NCBI GenBank assembly: GCA_013791955.1
Contig: VMSW01000007.1
Location: 186,001 to 250,000, forward strand
Direction of reading: 5' to 3'
Length of the DNA: 64,000 nt
Origin: Propionicimonas sp.
GTDB lineage: Bacteria; Actinomycetota; Actinomycetes; Propionibacteriales; Propionibacteriaceae
In this document: positions 63,897 through 64,000 of the stretch, piece after piece
How positions within the stretch are numbered: position 1 is the first letter of the stretch
How the letters are laid out: every line of letters begins with the position of its first letter
Program-made: the position numbers and the translations under genes
Notes under the pieces: generated by a model
Databases searched by the model: none
Told to the model about the DNA's origin: nothing
The model's input: the letters and a program-made list of their open reading frames with translations, nothing else

Positions 63897-64000
63897 ACAC
63901 CTGGGCGATGTCGGTCAGCGGGCTGCGCACCGTGGTGGAGTTGGAGATCAGGCAACGGATCCGCTCCAAGCGCTGGATCTGGGCACTGCTCGGCTGGTTC
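63893..64000 (+). CDS. ABC transporter permease (partial, N-terminus)
   Basis: Only the first 36 residues are in the window (MNTWAMSVSGLRTVVELEIRQRIRSKRWIWALLGWF). The pattern of a short amphipathic helix, a basic stretch (RQRIRSKRW) and the start of a membrane helix fits an ABC-2 type permease. It overlaps the ATPase gene by four bases and would form the transporter with it. Confidence 0.75.
   Translation, partial: MNTWAMSVSGLRTVVELEIRQRIRSKRWIWALLGWF

Overview
The window is one continuous stretch of a high-GC actinobacterial chromosome. I place it in or near the Propionibacteriaceae. SodA closely resembles the cambialistic Propionibacterium enzyme as I remember it, and several gene arrangements are actinobacterial: rplM-rpsI-glmM-coaA-glmS-acpS-nnr-tsaE-tsaB-rimI-tsaD, a DUF222/HNH protein, EF-G2, a monomeric isocitrate dehydrogenase, and CIRCE-controlled groES-groEL with a His-rich GroEL tail. 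I see no rRNA, tRNA, CRISPR array, insertion sequence or prophage. Many genes are translationally coupled through ATGA or GTGA overlaps, and GTG/TTG starts are common.

Region 1 (1-8200, mostly minus strand): a partial resuscitation-promoting-factor-like gene and sodA, then a six-gene operon led by a cobalamin riboswitch. The operon encodes three secreted paralogues that share a transcobalamin/DUF4430-like domain, one of them fused to an alpha-barrel resembling transcobalamin and carrying a LANTG sortase tail, followed by EcfT, a fused EcfA-EcfA ATPase and an S component. I read it as a B12 capture and import system.

Region 2 (8200-18850): a 22-residue amphipathic repeat protein, three RNA-modification genes (a small methyltransferase, truA, trmB), two membrane proteins (YccF, MarC), a DUF222-HNH protein, a DUF309 protein, EF-G2, a VapBC toxin-antitoxin pair, a DUF6891-like protein and citrate synthase.

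Region 3 (19050-34220): a compact type VII secretion-like locus. A plus-strand operon encodes two WXG100-size proteins, a membrane protein, an SseB-domain protein, a 1438-residue RHS toxin and its probable immunity gene. A convergent minus-strand operon encodes a papain-like-fold toxin, its probable immunity gene and an EssC-type ATPase with an FHA domain. A third toxin with the same N-terminal module lies at 60340-61809 beside a SUKH-like immunity gene. All three units have the same promoter architecture: a GGGGAG-TT-CT(C/G)CCC palindrome 22-23 bp upstream of a TAGNNT box. This suggests one regulator controls the secretion machine and its scattered effectors.

Region 4 (34230-48630): a GH2 glycosidase paired with a DUF1839 protein, then the conserved block for ribosomal proteins, amino sugars, CoA, ACP and the t6A tRNA modification.

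Region 5 (48635-57440): a Nudix hydrolase, isocitrate dehydrogenase, and a five-gene cluster in which an Lgt-like membrane enzyme, two proline-rich membrane proteins, a Cys-rich radical SAM enzyme of the tetraether-lipid-synthase (Tes, COG1964) type and a small membrane protein lie together. This is a candidate undescribed lipid or lipoprotein modification system. A THUMP-like methyltransferase follows.

Region 6 (57440-64000): groES-groEL behind two CIRCE operators, the third toxin/immunity pair, a secreted RTX-type calcium-binding repeat protein, and the start of an ABC exporter operon. Clusters of a dispersed palindromic repeat (core CTTCGACAGGCTCAG and its complement) fill four intergenic gaps.
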